From contig OY783208.1 in the NCBI GenBank assembly GCA_963678705.1, positions 18,239,486 to 18,303,485 of the forward strand: a stretch of DNA of 64,000 nucleotides, in the 5' to 3' direction. Each line of letters starts with the position of its first letter. Position 1 is the stretch's first letter. The DNA is from Panorpa germanica. Lineage: Eukaryota > Arthropoda > Insecta > Mecoptera > Panorpidae. The notes beneath the pieces were generated by a model. The model had not been told where the DNA came from. It worked only from the letters and a program-made list of their open reading frames with translations, and made no database searches. Shown piece by piece: positions 34,314 to 46,460 of the stretch. The translations under genes and the position numbers were made by a program.

Positions 34314-35530
34314 TATTACTACATTTTTAGGGCCCCCAAATGGTAAACAGGTTGGTCTGATGACGAAATCTTCATGCAATAAAAATATTTATTACTTTTA
34401 ATAGTTTTTGATGTTAGTACGGCAATTTTAAAAATAAACAATTGTATACAAAAACAGTTGTTGTAAAATTGTTTATTGGTAAGAATTATTTCTCAAAGAA
34501 ATAAATGTTTATTCTTAAAAATAACATCGTTGAGGTGACGTCCGATGCTTTGACAACATTCCTGGAATCTCAGATGAAGGTTTCAAATAACTTTAAGAAG
34601 AAGAGGTCTGGAAATCGACGTAATTTTCACTCGCTTTTATTATTAAACTAAATGATAAATTATATTTTATGTTTTATAAAAACGTTTATTTATTTTTACT
34701 TTGTATTCTTCGTTCATAATAATTATTTTAATCTTAGATGGAAAATCTACATACGTGGCGAACAATGCATTGGAATTTTATATAACGTTGTATCACTTTA
34801 CTTAAAGAGAGAAAATGCCATTTTTTGTTCCAACAGCATCCATTTGTTGTTGTTCATTTATTCAAGGCGACTTAGTGCTCATTGTTGCTGGTGTTTAATT
34901 CGAACAAACATTACTTTTTAAAGCTGTTCCTTCATCCATACTTTTTCAGTTATTTTCTAAAAATTTGTTTTCATTTCTTATCTGAATTTTATAAATTTAA
35001 TTCTGCTTTTAATTTTATTAAAAAAATTTTTTAAACAAATGATTTAAATTAATTAGGGATTAGTAGTTTAACTAAGTAAAAGCAACTCTTCCACTTCAGG
35101 GACTACCGTCGTAGTTTATCTAACTGGGTACATCATGCGAGAGTAGAAATATATAAAGTGTTCAACTGAGCACAATCGAGGGCTAAAGTGTTTTAGATCA
35201 CTAACTGATCCCGTCTCTGTGAATTTCTTAATTAATTTTTTCACAGTTGATTAATTTAATTCATAGTTTGAACCATAATTTGCATAAACGTTGTGAATTG
35301 TAACTACTAAGCCTTCACTATTTTCCAAACGTTACTTAATAATGAAAACACAACTAATTTTAATAATAATTCATTAAACGCACATGACGGCCAATATTGA
35401 AAACATTTAAAAAAAATGTTTCTTGGCTTAACGATTAAAAAGACAAAAATTACACTGTTAATGGGCTTATGAACTACAATTTTATTGAGAGGTTTACACA
35501 AAAAGTACTTTTTACTTAAAAAATGTATTG
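34314..35530. other. Unmatched ~1.2-kb insertion in ZF intergenic flank
   Basis: Interrupts the conserved flank: sequence homologous to 14870 ends near 34313 and resumes near 35531. Inside are small ORFs of 48 codons (34505-34651) and 89 codons (34652-34921), present again in copy B, where the first has ATG-to-ATA at an internal Met. Near 35149 'atatataaag' could be a TATA box. I find no TIRs or LTRs, so the nature of the insertion is unknown and coding is not supported. Confidence 0.4.
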
Positions 35531-36144
35531 TATAACAACAAAATAAAGTTGACATCAGTCGTCGTATAAATATTCATGTTCATAAATCCCGCTAAAACTA
35601 TTAAAACAGCACCAAAGGAATACCCCGTCCTCGAACCATAAACGCATTTAAAATAAAGAAAACTGTAATATCTTTATTTTGACAGCTCATTGTAAGGTGT
35701 TACTCAGTCCATCTTATTCTATTAATATTTTATGAATATAAACGGTTGCAGATTTTTAAGAAAAGTGTCTCAATTGGTAAATTATTATATAAATGCATAA
35801 TATCTTATTACATTAAAATAAATTTTTATTTTCCGTACTTAATTACTTCATATTTTAGGGAGTAAAATACTAAAAATTAAAATGGTTATTGCCTTAAGGG
35901 TTTTAATCTTGCCTTTTATATAAACTTTATTTATTTAGTTAATGTTTTACAAAGCATACATTTACTACAGAAAAGCTTTTACATTAATTTAACTTAACCT
36001 CTGTTATTTATTTCTATTATGTAACAAGGTTTTGTTTCGTTTCCTAAACACTTCAGACTTATTTTTTCTGACAGAGATATTATTTTTTTGTGGCAAAATT
36101 TAATTTATTTGTTTTTAGTAAACTTCAAAATTGTTCTGCACATA
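35531..36144 (+). promoter_or_regulatory. Upstream flank of second 15-finger gene
   Basis: Homologous to but diverged from 31015-31625, including 'cccgctaaaactatt' and a T-rich tract ending in AG at 36117-36118, 27 bases before the ATG. The frame is open upstream to 36088, but the conserved family start is 36145. Confidence 0.55.
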
Positions 36145-37677
36145 ATGGAGGATTGCAAATTAGAACAAATAAAGACAGAAGTTGATGTTGGATTAACTGA
36201 ACAAATAGAAACAGAAAATTTAAACGGAGATATCAAAATAGAAATAGAAGAAGGACGAGTCGTCAAAGAAGCAGCGCTATGTGATGAAATAAAAACAGAA
36301 TTTAAAAAAGAACCAGAATATAACTCAGATGAAGCTGCACATTTACTGCGAGATGTTTACCTCATTAAGCTTGAAGTTCCAGAGCAACATCTTCAAAGTG
36401 AAATGAATAGGAAGATGAAGCCTTATATCTGTGATGTATGTAACAAATTGTTTGACTCTAAGGCAGAAATCATAAAACATTTGCGTGTACATTCAGCAAA
36501 GAAACTACATTCTTGTAATACATGTAGTAAAATATTTGCTAATTCGTCAAGTTTAAAACGACATAAAAATATTCATTTAGTTGTAAAACCATTTTCTTGC
36601 GACGAATGTACTAAAACGTTCAGTCAATCAATTCACTTAAAAAATCATAAAAACTCTCATTTAGGTCTAAACCCATTTTCTTGCGACGAATGTAGTAAAA
36701 CGTTCAGTCGTTTATCGTTTTTAAAACTGCATAAAAACACACATTTGCTTGTAAAACCATTTTCTTGCGACGAATGTAGTAAAGCGTTCAGTTATTCACA
36801 AAGTTTAAAACAACATAAAAACACACATTTAGGTCTACAATTATTTTCTTGTGACGAATGTAGTAAAACGTTCAGTCGTTTATCGTTTTTAAAACTCCAT
36901 AAAAACACACATTTAGTTATAAAACCATTTTCGTGTGACGAATGTAGAAAAACATTCAGTCAATTATCTAATTTAAAAAAACATAAAAACTCACATTTAG
37001 TTGTTAAACCATTTTCGTGTGACGAATGTTGTAAAACTTTTTGTGACTCATATAATTTGAAACAACATAAAAACTCACATTTAGTTATTAAACCATTTTC
37101 TTGTGACGAATGTAGAAAAACATTCAGTCAATTATCTATTTTAAAAAAACATAAAAATTCACATTTAGTTATAAAACCATTTTCTTGCGATGAATGTAAT
37201 AAAACATTCAGTCAATCAACTCAATTAAAACTGCATAAAATTACACATTTAGTTGTAAATCCATTTTCTTGTGACCTATGTAGTAAAACGTTCAGTCTAT
37301 CGCATGATTTAAAACAACATAAAAACACACATTTAGTTGTAAAACCATTTTCTTGCGATGAATGTAGTAAAACGTTCAATCGTTTATCGCATTTAAAAGA
37401 ACATAAAAACACACATCTAGATGTAAAACCATTTTCTTGCGACGAATGCAGTAAAACGTTTAGAATATTATCTAATTTAAAACAACATAAAAACACACAT
37501 TTAGTTGTAAAACCATTTTCTTGCGACGAATGCATCAAAACGTTCAGTCGATCAACTCAATTAGAACGACATAAAAACACACATTCAGTTACAACACCAT
37601 TTTCTTGTGGTTTATGTAAAATATGTTTCTCAACTGCAGGTACTCTAAAGAGACATCAAAAACGTAATTTACATTAG
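36145..37677 (+). CDS. C2H2 zinc-finger protein, 15 fingers (intact, second)
   Basis: I chose ATG 36145 (M-E-D-C-K-L-E-Q) because all relatives start there; an upstream in-frame ATG at 36088 adds 19 residues that would span the putative splice acceptor. The product is 510 aa. The acidic N-terminus has psi-K-x-E motifs (I-K-T-E, I-K-I-E, I-K-T-E, F-K-K-E, I-K-L-E) but about a fifth of its residues differ from the gene at 31626. The 15 fingers differ at only two or three residues (for example R-I-L-S-N instead of R-I-L-F-N in finger 13). Two paralogues with diverged N-termini and identical fingers would bind the same DNA with different effector regions, if both are expressed. The 3' flank is also nearly identical. 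Confidence 0.9.
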   Translation: MEDCKLEQIKTEVDVGLTEQIETENLNGDIKIEIEEGRVVKEAALCDEIKTEFKKEPEYNSDEAAHLLRDVYLIKLEVPEQHLQSEMNRKMKPYICDVCNKLFDSKAEIIKHLRVHSAKKLHSCNTCSKIFANSSSLKRHKNIHLVVKPFSCDECTKTFSQSIHLKNHKNSHLGLNPFSCDECSKTFSRLSFLKLHKNTHLLVKPFSCDECSKAFSYSQSLKQHKNTHLGLQLFSCDECSKTFSRLSFLKLHKNTHLVIKPFSCDECRKTFSQLSNLKKHKNSHLVVKPFSCDECCKTFCDSYNLKQHKNSHLVIKPFSCDECRKTFSQLSILKKHKNSHLVIKPFSCDECNKTFSQSTQLKLHKITHLVVNPFSCDLCSKTFSLSHDLKQHKNTHLVVKPFSCDECSKTFNRLSHLKEHKNTHLDVKPFSCDECSKTFRILSNLKQHKNTHLVVKPFSCDECIKTFSRSTQLERHKNTHSVTTPFSCGLCKICFSTAGTLKRHQKRNLH

Positions 37678-38756
37678 GTGGAGTAAGTCGTTTTTTCATA
37701 TCCTAACTTATTCCTATTAGTTTTACTGTATGAAGTTTATTGAATAAATATTGGTAGAACGACCCTGAACCGTTTTTATGTGGTAAGGGACATCCTTTTC
37801 TTCTTAGTTAATTCTGTTAATGGTTAGTACTACATATTTAGATGTAAAATAATAATTTATCTATATATAAGGAATGATGAAGATCTGCAGAGGGTTAGGG
37901 GGTATATATACACAGATTGGAGCTTAACAAAAGAAGAGAGCCTTATTTTAAAACTCAATGACTACACTTTAAAACTAAATTTCAAAAGTAGTTTAAGTAC
38001 CTTAATAATTGTAAAAGAAAGTTAAAACATAAATTTTTGATACTTCGGCGTTCTCTCGGAGAGCCCGGATTGGTAACTCTGTTATATGTAATTTTAAGAT
38101 ATTTTTTTTGTTTAACTTTATTTTATTAATATATTGTTTTTAAATGTGTGTTTGTTTTTTTATCATGTCAGTAATATACCTTAATTTCCCCATGTCCAAT
38201 GTGCATTGCGTAACTCTAGATTCCGGTAAATAATTATTATTCTTATTAATGTTTTTGAGACACTTGTACGCTTTGTATTGAAGGCAAACTGTAAGACAGT
38301 CCGGACCGAATCAATAGTTATATTTAACTGTTTTGCCTTTTTTTGTTATTAATGTTCATTATTTTATTAGCTGCTTTCCTAATTTACAGCTCATATTTAA
38401 ATTAGGTGGCGCTGGGAAATAACGTTTTAAAAATTAGATAAAATATAAAGAAAAGAAGTTTAAATAATAAAAACAAATAAGGACTCATCCCGCAACAACA
38501 CTATATCCTGTTGCTGTCTTATCCTTTAGCTTTTTTTGATTTTTTTACCCAATTAATAGACGCCTCAGGCAACATGCTCGCTGTCAATTTAACTACCCCT
38601 TGAATAACATCATACCCCATACTCCAACTGGCTTATACCCCATCTCTAAAAATTAAATCAAACCTTATATTAATTGAACATTTAACTATATTCAATTAAT
38701 TTGTATGTAACTAATTGTTTTTCATTTGTGAACTAATAAACGTTAATTCTAAATAA
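37678..38756 (+). other. 3' flank of second 15-finger gene
   Basis: Almost identical to 33159-33765, then related with more differences (for example 'aaactgtaagacagtccgg' near 38285). AATAAA lies near 37743. It ends where a 5'-truncated ZF sequence is joined (38757). Confidence 0.6.
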
Positions 38757-40345
38757 AAGAAGACGGAAAAGAAGTAGCGCTATGTGATGAAATGAAAATA
38801 GAAATTAAACGAGACGAAGAATATAGTTCTAATGAAGCTACACATCTACCCCGAGATAACTACTTTACTGAGAATGCAGTTCCAGTGCAACAACTTCAAA
38901 GTGAATTGAATACTAACCTTATATGTATGCTTTATATTTGTGATGTATGTAACACATTGTTGGACAGTAAGACAGAAATCATAAAACATTTGCGTGTACA
39001 TTCAGCAAAGAAAGTACATTCTTGTAATATAAGTAGTAAAATATTTGCTAATTCGTCAAGTTTAAAGCGACATAAAAACGCACGTTTAACTGTAAAACCA
39101 TTTTCTTGCACAGAATGTAGTAAATCGTTCAATCATTCACATCATTTAAAACAACATAAAAACATACATTTAGTTATAAAACCATTTTCTTGCGACGAAG
39201 GCAGTAAAACGTTTAGAATATTATCTAATTTAAAACAACATAAAAACACACATTTAGTTGTAAAACCATTTTCTTGTGACGAATGTAGTAAAACATTCAG
39301 TCAATCTATTTAATTAAAATTACATAAAAATAGACATCTGGATGTAAAGCCATTTTCTTGTAATGTATGTAGTAAAACATTTAGTCAATCATCACATTTA
39401 AAATTACTTAAAAACACACATTTAGATGTAAACCATTTTCTTGCAATGAATGTAGTAAAACGTTCAGTCAATCATCGAATTTAAAATTACATATTAACAC
39501 ACATTTAGTTGTAAAATCATTTTCTTGTGACGAATGTAGTAAAACGTTCAAATTTTCACATAATTTTAAGCAACATAAAAGCACACATTTAGTTATAAAA
39601 CCGTTTTTCTGCGACGAATGTAGCAATATGTTCAGTCAATCAGATTTATTAAAACGTCATAAGATGTCTCATTTAGTGGGAAAACCATTTTCTTGCAACG
39701 AATGTAACAAAACGTTCAGTCGATTAATTCAATTAAAACAACATAAAAACACACATTTAGGTTTAAAACCATTTTCTTGCGACGAATGTAGTAAATCGTT
39801 CACATGATCAAATCAATTAAAACTACATAAAAACACACATTTAGTTATAAAACCATTTTCTTGCGACGAATGTAGCAATATGTTCAGTCAATCAGATTTA
39901 TTAAAACGTCATAAGATGTCTCATTTAGTGGGAAAACCATTTTCTTGCAACGAATGTAATAAAACGTTCAGTCAATCAATTCAATTTAAACAACATAAAA
40001 ATACACACTTAGGTGTGAACCATTTTCTTGCGACAATGTAATAAATCGTTCACTAGGTCAAAACAATTAAATCAACATAAAAAGACACATTTAGTCGTAA
40101 AACCATTTTCTTGCGACAAATGTAGTAAAAACGTTCAGTCTATCATCTAATTTAAAACGACATAAAAACACACATTTAGGTGTAAAACCTTTTTCTTGCG
40201 ACGAATGCAGTAAAACGTTCAGTGAATCAATTGTATTAAAACGACATAAAAACACACATTTACTTGTAATACCATTTTGTTGTGGGTTATGTAATAAATG
40301 TTTTTCATCTTCTAGTTCTTTAAAGAAACATCAAAAACGAATGTA
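38757..40345 (+). pseudogene. C2H2 zinc-finger pseudogene spanning the duplication junction
   Basis: Starts abruptly within the N-terminal region (K-E-V-A-L-C-D-E), lacking the family start and about 40 residues, and is joined to the preceding gene's 3' flank. The first open stretch (to 39313) has lost one Cys in finger 2 (C-N-I-S instead of C-N-T-C) and another in the third following finger (C-D-E-G). It stops at TAA 39311-39313. Beyond it, about ten more finger units continue with TGA near 39806, a one-base deletion near 40018, an extra A near 40133 and a missing base near 40340. The part from 39695 on is the duplicate of 29377-30032. Confidence 0.85.
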
Positions 40346-41945
40346 CATTAGGTTAAATAAGTCGTTTTTACATTTCCTAACATAACTTGTGTTTATATTT
40401 GCATTACTTTTTCTATATGAAGCTTAATGAATAAATATTGGTAGGAACAAAGGACCCTGTAACGTTTTTATGTGGTATGGGACATTCTTTTCTTCTTAGT
40501 TATTTCATTTATTGTTTTGGTTCATTATTCATACTACATGTTTAGACGTAAAATATCGTAGTGTTCCTTACTAAAACATCTAAACCGTGGACAAAACAGA
40601 AATACGTCAGCAGTGTGTCTTACACTGTTTGTAGTTGTTGTAATGTCTTGTCGTTGTCTTTTCCTTTAGTTTTCTCTGGTTTATGTTACACAATTACTCA
40701 ATTAATTTTACTCTATTTAACTACCTCACCTGGCTTCTAACTGGCTCATCTATTAAAACTAAATTAATTATTAAACAAATACAAATCAAACCTTATTTTA
40801 ATTGAACATTTAACTATATTCAATTAATTTGTATGTAACTAATTGTTTTTCATTTGTGAACAAATAAATGTGTATTCTAAATAAAAGAAGACATGGTTTT
40901 ATTTCTTCGAGGACATCCAAGTCAGGACATCGTGTGTATTAATATTTAAGGTTTTAAATTATTCCCTACAACGGTATTGGAAATAGTAATGGGCTTGTGT
41001 CCTATGTCTTAATTTCTATAAAAGTGTACTATATGTTGATAAAGCAGCCTCAATTGTTCAATTATTTGTTAATAACTCCTTATATGTTAAGAGATATTAA
41101 CAATTAAAAAAGTCATTTTGTCTCTTTAATTATTAAAGGGATTCAATGTTGTATACATTCCAAGTGCATGTGACATCACAATCTTTGTGTAAGGTTACCA
41201 ACTTTACACTCATAAATCTCTGCTATATGTATTTATATATCAAAATATCAAATATTATTTAATATTATGATATTATGAGATCTTTTGATATTATTAGATA
41301 TTTGATATTACACATAAATTATAAATTTGGATAAAGATATTGTATTATAAAAAAATAAAGTATAAATCAGTCGGCGTAAGAATATTCAAGTTCGAAAATC
41401 CCGCTAAAACTATTTCAACATCCAGAAATAAATACTCCCTCCACAATTAATAACCTCATAAAATATTAAAAACCGAAATATGTTCATTTTGACAACTTAA
41501 ATACAAGGGTAAGGTCAAATAACTGTATTTGCAACTAATTTAATTAATATTTTGCTAAAATAAACGCTGATAAAAAGATTCTTGAGACGCTTGATAAAAG
41601 TTTCTAAGTTAATACATAATACCCTATTATATTTAAATGAATTTTAATTTTTATAAATAATTACTTTATATTGTAAGATACTAAAAGTTAGTGGTTCATT
41701 GAATTAAGTGGTTGAATCTTGCTTTTAATAGGAACTTTTTTTACTTAATGTTTTAGCATAAATTTCTTACAGAATAGTTTTTACATTAATTTGACTTAAC
41801 TTCATTTATTTTTATTATGTCACAAAGTTTTGTTTCATTTCTCTTACTCTTTTCAAATTTATTTCTTTTAACAAAATTTTTTATTTTATAAATAATTTAT
41901 AATTTTTTGTTTGTTTTTAGTAAACTTTAAATTGTTCTACATATA
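40346..41945 (+). promoter_or_regulatory. Copy B: 3' flank and upstream flank
   Basis: The counterpart of 30033-31625, including the AG acceptor-like site just before the ATG at 41946. The only changes I noticed are a few single bases (for example 'tttctcttact' near 41840). Confidence 0.55.
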
Positions 41946-43477
41946 ATGGAGGATTGCAAATTCGAACAAATAAAGCTAGAAGTTGATGTTGGATTAACTG
42001 AACAAATAGAAATGGAAAATTTAAACGGAGATATTAAAATAGAAATAGAAGAAGTACTAGTCGTCAAAGAAGCAGCGCTATATGATGAAATAAAAACAGA
42101 ATTTAAAGAAGAACCAGAATATAGTACAGATGAGACTACACATCTACCCCGAGATGATTACTTCATAAAGCTTGAAGTTCCAGAGCAACAACTTCAAAGT
42201 GAAATGAATACGAATCCGAAGCCTTACGTCTGTGATGTATGTAACAAGTTGTTTGACTCTAAGGCAGAAATCATAAAACATTTGCGGGTACATTCAGCAA
42301 AGAAACTACATTCTTGTAATACATGTAGTAAAATATTTGCTAATTCGTCAAGTTTAAAACGACATAAAAATATTCATTTAGTTGTAAAACCATTTTCTTG
42401 CGACGAATGTACTAAAACGTTCAGTCAATCAATTCACTTAAAAAATCATAAAAACTCACATTTAGGTTTGAAACCATTTTCTTGCGACGAATGTAGTAAA
42501 ACGTTCAGTCGTTTATCGTTTTTAAAACTGCATAAAAACACACATTTGCTTGTAAAACCATTTTCTTGCGACGAATGTAGTAAAGCGTTCAGTTATTCAC
42601 AAAGTTTAAAACAACATAAAACACACATTTAGGTCTACAATTATTTTCTTGTGACGAATGTAGTAAAACGTTCAGTCGTTTATCGTTTTTAAAACTCCAT
42701 AAAAACACACATTTAGTTATAAAACCATTTTCGTGTGACGAATGTAGAAAAACATTCAGTCAATTATCTAATTTAAAAAAACATAAAAACTCACATTTAG
42801 TTGTTAAACCATTTTCGTGTGACGAATGTTGTAAAACTTTTTGTGACTCATATAATTTGAAACAACATAAAAACTCACATTTAGTTATTAAACCATTTTC
42901 TTGTGACGAATGTAGAAAAACATTCAGTCAATTATCTATTTTAAAAAAACATAAAAATTCACATTTAGTTATAAAACCATTTTCTTGCGATGAATGTAAT
43001 AAAACATTCAGTCAATCAACTCAATTAAAACTGCATAAAATTACACATTTAGTTGTAAATCCATTTTCTTGTGACCTATGTAGTAAAACGTTCAGTCTAT
43101 CGCATGATTTAAAACAACATAAAAACACACATTTAGTTGTAAAACCATTTTCTTGCGATGAATGTAGTAAAACGTTCAATCGTTTATCGCATTTAAAAGA
43201 ACATAAAAACACACATCTAGATGTAAAACCATTTTCTTGCGACGAATGCAGTAAAACGTTTAGAATATTATCTAATTTAAAACAACATAAAAACACACAT
43301 TTAGTTGTAAAACCATTTTCTTGCGACGAATGCATCAAAACGTTCAGTCGATCAACTCAATTAGAACGACATAAAAACACACATTCAGTTACAACACCAT
43401 TTTCTTGTGGTTTATGTAAAATATGTTTCTCAACTGCAGGTACTCTAAAGAGACATCAAAAACGTAATTTACATTAG
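41946..43477 (+). pseudogene. 15-finger ZF gene with one-base frameshift
   Basis: The duplicate of the intact gene at 31626-33158, identical in its first ~225 codons. In the fifth finger's H-K-N-T-H the A run of 'cataaaaacac' has lost one A (near 42618-42621), so the frame stops at 42632 after 228 residues. The remaining ten fingers are open in the shifted frame (42650-43477). A truncated five-finger protein is possible. The lesion is a homopolymer length change, so a sequencing error is a real alternative. Confidence 0.85.
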
Positions 43478-46460
43478 GTGGAGTAAGTCGTTTTTTCATA
43501 TCCTAACTTATTCCTATTAGTTTTACTGTATGAAGTTTATTGAATAAATATTGGTAGAACGACCCTGAACCGTTTTTATGTGGTAAGGGACATCCTTTTC
43601 TTCTTAGTTAATTCTGTTAATGGTTAGTACTACATATTTAGATGTAAAATAATAATTTATCTATATATAAGGAATGATGAAGATCTGCAGAGGGTTAGGG
43701 GGTATATATACACAGATTGGAGCTTAACAAAAGAAGAGAGCCTTATTTTAAAACTCAATGACTACACTTTAAAACTAAATTTCAAAAGTAGTTTAAGTAC
43801 CTTAATAATTGTAAAAGAAAGTTAAAACATAAATTTTTGATACTTCGGCGTTCTCTCGGAGAGCCCGGATTGGTAACTCTGTTATATGTAATTTTAAGAT
43901 ATTTTTTTTGTTTAACTTTATTTTATTAATATATTGTTTTTAAATGTGTGTTTGTTTTTTTATCATGTCAGTAATATACCTTAATTTCCCCATGTCCAAT
44001 GTGCATTGCGTAACTCTAGATTCCGGTAAATAATTATTATTCTTATTAATGTTTTTGAGACACTTGTACGCTTTGTATTGAAGGCAAAACTGTCTCAGAT
44101 CGGACCGAATCAATAGTTATATTTAACTGTTTTTATTAATGTTCATTACTTTATTAGCTGCTTTCCTAATTTACAGCTCATATATAAATTAGGAAGCGCT
44201 GGGAAATAACGTTTTAAAAATTAGATAAAATATAAAGAAAAGAAGTTTAAATAATAAAAATAAATAAGGACTCATCCCACAACAACACAATATCCTGTTG
44301 CTGTCTTATCCTTTAGTTTTCTCTAATTTTTTTACGCAATTAATAGACGCCTCAGGCAACATGCTCGCTGTCAATTTAACTACCCCTTGAATAACATCAT
44401 ACCCATACTCCAACTGGCTTATACCCCATCTCTTAAAACTAAATCAAACCTTATATTAATTCACCATTTAACTATATTCAATTAATTTGTATGTAACTAA
44501 TTGTTTTTCATTTGTGAACTAATAAACATGTATTCTAAATAAAAGTAGACATCATGGTTTTATTTCTTCGAGGACAGCCAAGTCCACTGTCTTCTGAGAT
44601 CATCTGCTGCTATTTTTTATTATCGTGTTTTTATTACTACATTTTTAGGGCCCCCAAATGGTAAACAGGTTGGTCTGATGACGAAATCTTCATGCAATAA
44701 AAATATTTATTACTTTTAATAGTTTTTGATGTTAGTACGGCAATTTTAAAAATAAACAATTGTATACAAAAACAGTTGTTGTAAAATTGTTTATTGGTAA
44801 GAATTATTTCTCAAAGAAATAAATGTTTATTCTTAAAAATAACATCGTTGAGGTGACGTCCGATGCTTTGACAACATTCCTGGAATCTCAGATAAAGGTT
44901 TCAAATAACTTTAAGAAGAAGAGGTCTGGAAATCGACGTAATTTTCACTCGCTTTTATTATTAAACTAAATGATAAATTATATTTTATGTTTTATAAAAA
45001 CGTTTATTTATTTTTACTTTGTATTCTTCGTTCATAATAATTATTTTAATCTTAGATGGAAAATCTACATACGTGGCGAACAATGCATTGGAATTTTATA
45101 TAACGTTGTATCACTTTACTTAAAGAGAGAAAATGCCATTTTTTGTTCCAACAGCATCCATTTGTTGTTGTTCATTTATTCAAGGCGACTTAGTGCTCAT
45201 TGTTGCTGGTGTTTAATTCGAACAAACATTACTTTTTAAAGCTGTTCCTTCATCCATACTTTTTCAGTTATTTCTAAAAATTTGTTTTCATTTCTTATCT
45301 GAATTTTATAAATTTAATTCTGCTTTTAATTTTATTAAAAAATTTTTTAAACAAATGATTTAAATTAATTAGGGATTAGTAGTTTAACTAAGTAAAAGCA
45401 ACTCTTCCACTTCAGGGACTACCGTCGTAGTTTATCTAACTGGGTACATCATGCGAGAGTAGAAATATATAAAGTGTTCAACTGAGCACAATCGAGGGCT
45501 AAAGTGTTTTAGATCACTAACTGATCCCGTCTCTGTGAATTTCTTAATTAATTTTTTCACAGTTGATTAATTTAATTCATAGTTTGAACCATAATTTGCA
45601 TAAACGTTGTGAATTGTAACTACTAAGCCTTCACTATTTTCCAAACGTTACTTAATAATGAAAACACAACTAATTTTAATAATAATTCATTAAACGCACA
45701 TGACGGCCAATATTGAAAACATTTAAAAAAAATGTTTCTTGGCTTAACGATTAAAAAGACAAAAATTACACTGTTAATGGGCTTATGAACTACAATTTTA
45801 TTGAGAGGTTTACACAAAAAGTACTTTTTACTTAAAAAATGTATTGTATAACAACAAAATAAAGTTGACATCAGTCGTCGTATAAATATTCATGTTCATA
45901 AATCCCGCTAAAACTATTAAAACAGCACCAAAGGAATACCCCGTCCTCGAACCATAAACGCATTTAAAATAAAGAAAACTGTAATATCTTTATTTTGACA
46001 GCTCATTGTAAGGTGTTACTCAGTCCATCTTATTCTATTAATATTTTATGAATATAAACGGTTGCAGATTTTTAAGAAAAGTGTCTCAATTGGTAAATTA
46101 TTATATAAATGCATAATATCTTATTACATTAAAATAAATTTTTATTTTCCGTACTTAATTACTTCATATTTTAGGGAGTAAAATACTAAAAATTAAAATG
46201 GTTATTGCCTTAAGGGTTTTAATCTTGCCTTTTATATAAACTTTATTTATTTAGTTAATGTTTTACAAAGCATACATTTACTACAGAAAAGCTTTTACAT
46301 TAATTTAACTTAACCTCTGTTATTTATTTCTATTATGTAACAAGGTTTTGTTTCGTTTCCTAAACACTTCAGACTTATTTTTTCTGACAGAGATATTATT
46401 TTTTTGTGGCAAAATTTAATTTATTTGTTTTTAGTAAACTTCAAAATTGTTCTGCACATA
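43478..46460 (+). other. Copy B: intergenic flank with ~1.2-kb insertion
   Basis: The counterpart of 33159-36144, including the unmatched insertion (about 44632-45847) and the upstream flank with splice-acceptor-like AG near 46434. No gene is seen. Confidence 0.55.

Larger units (their letters stand above)
29377..39694. repeat. 10.3-kb tandem duplication, copy A
   Basis: Every landmark in this copy recurs 10316-10320 bases further on. Only isolated substitutions and one-base indels in A runs differ. It contains a truncated ZF pseudogene, two intact 15-finger genes and the first part of another ZF pseudogene. Its left breakpoint lies inside finger-coding sequence joined to unrelated block B by microhomology. 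Confidence 0.85.

Noticed and set aside
34652..34921. 89-codon ORF conserved in both tandem copies (44970-45239)
   Set aside because: Conservation is explained by the recent duplication; the composition is hydrophobic and AT-driven, with no recognisable domain.
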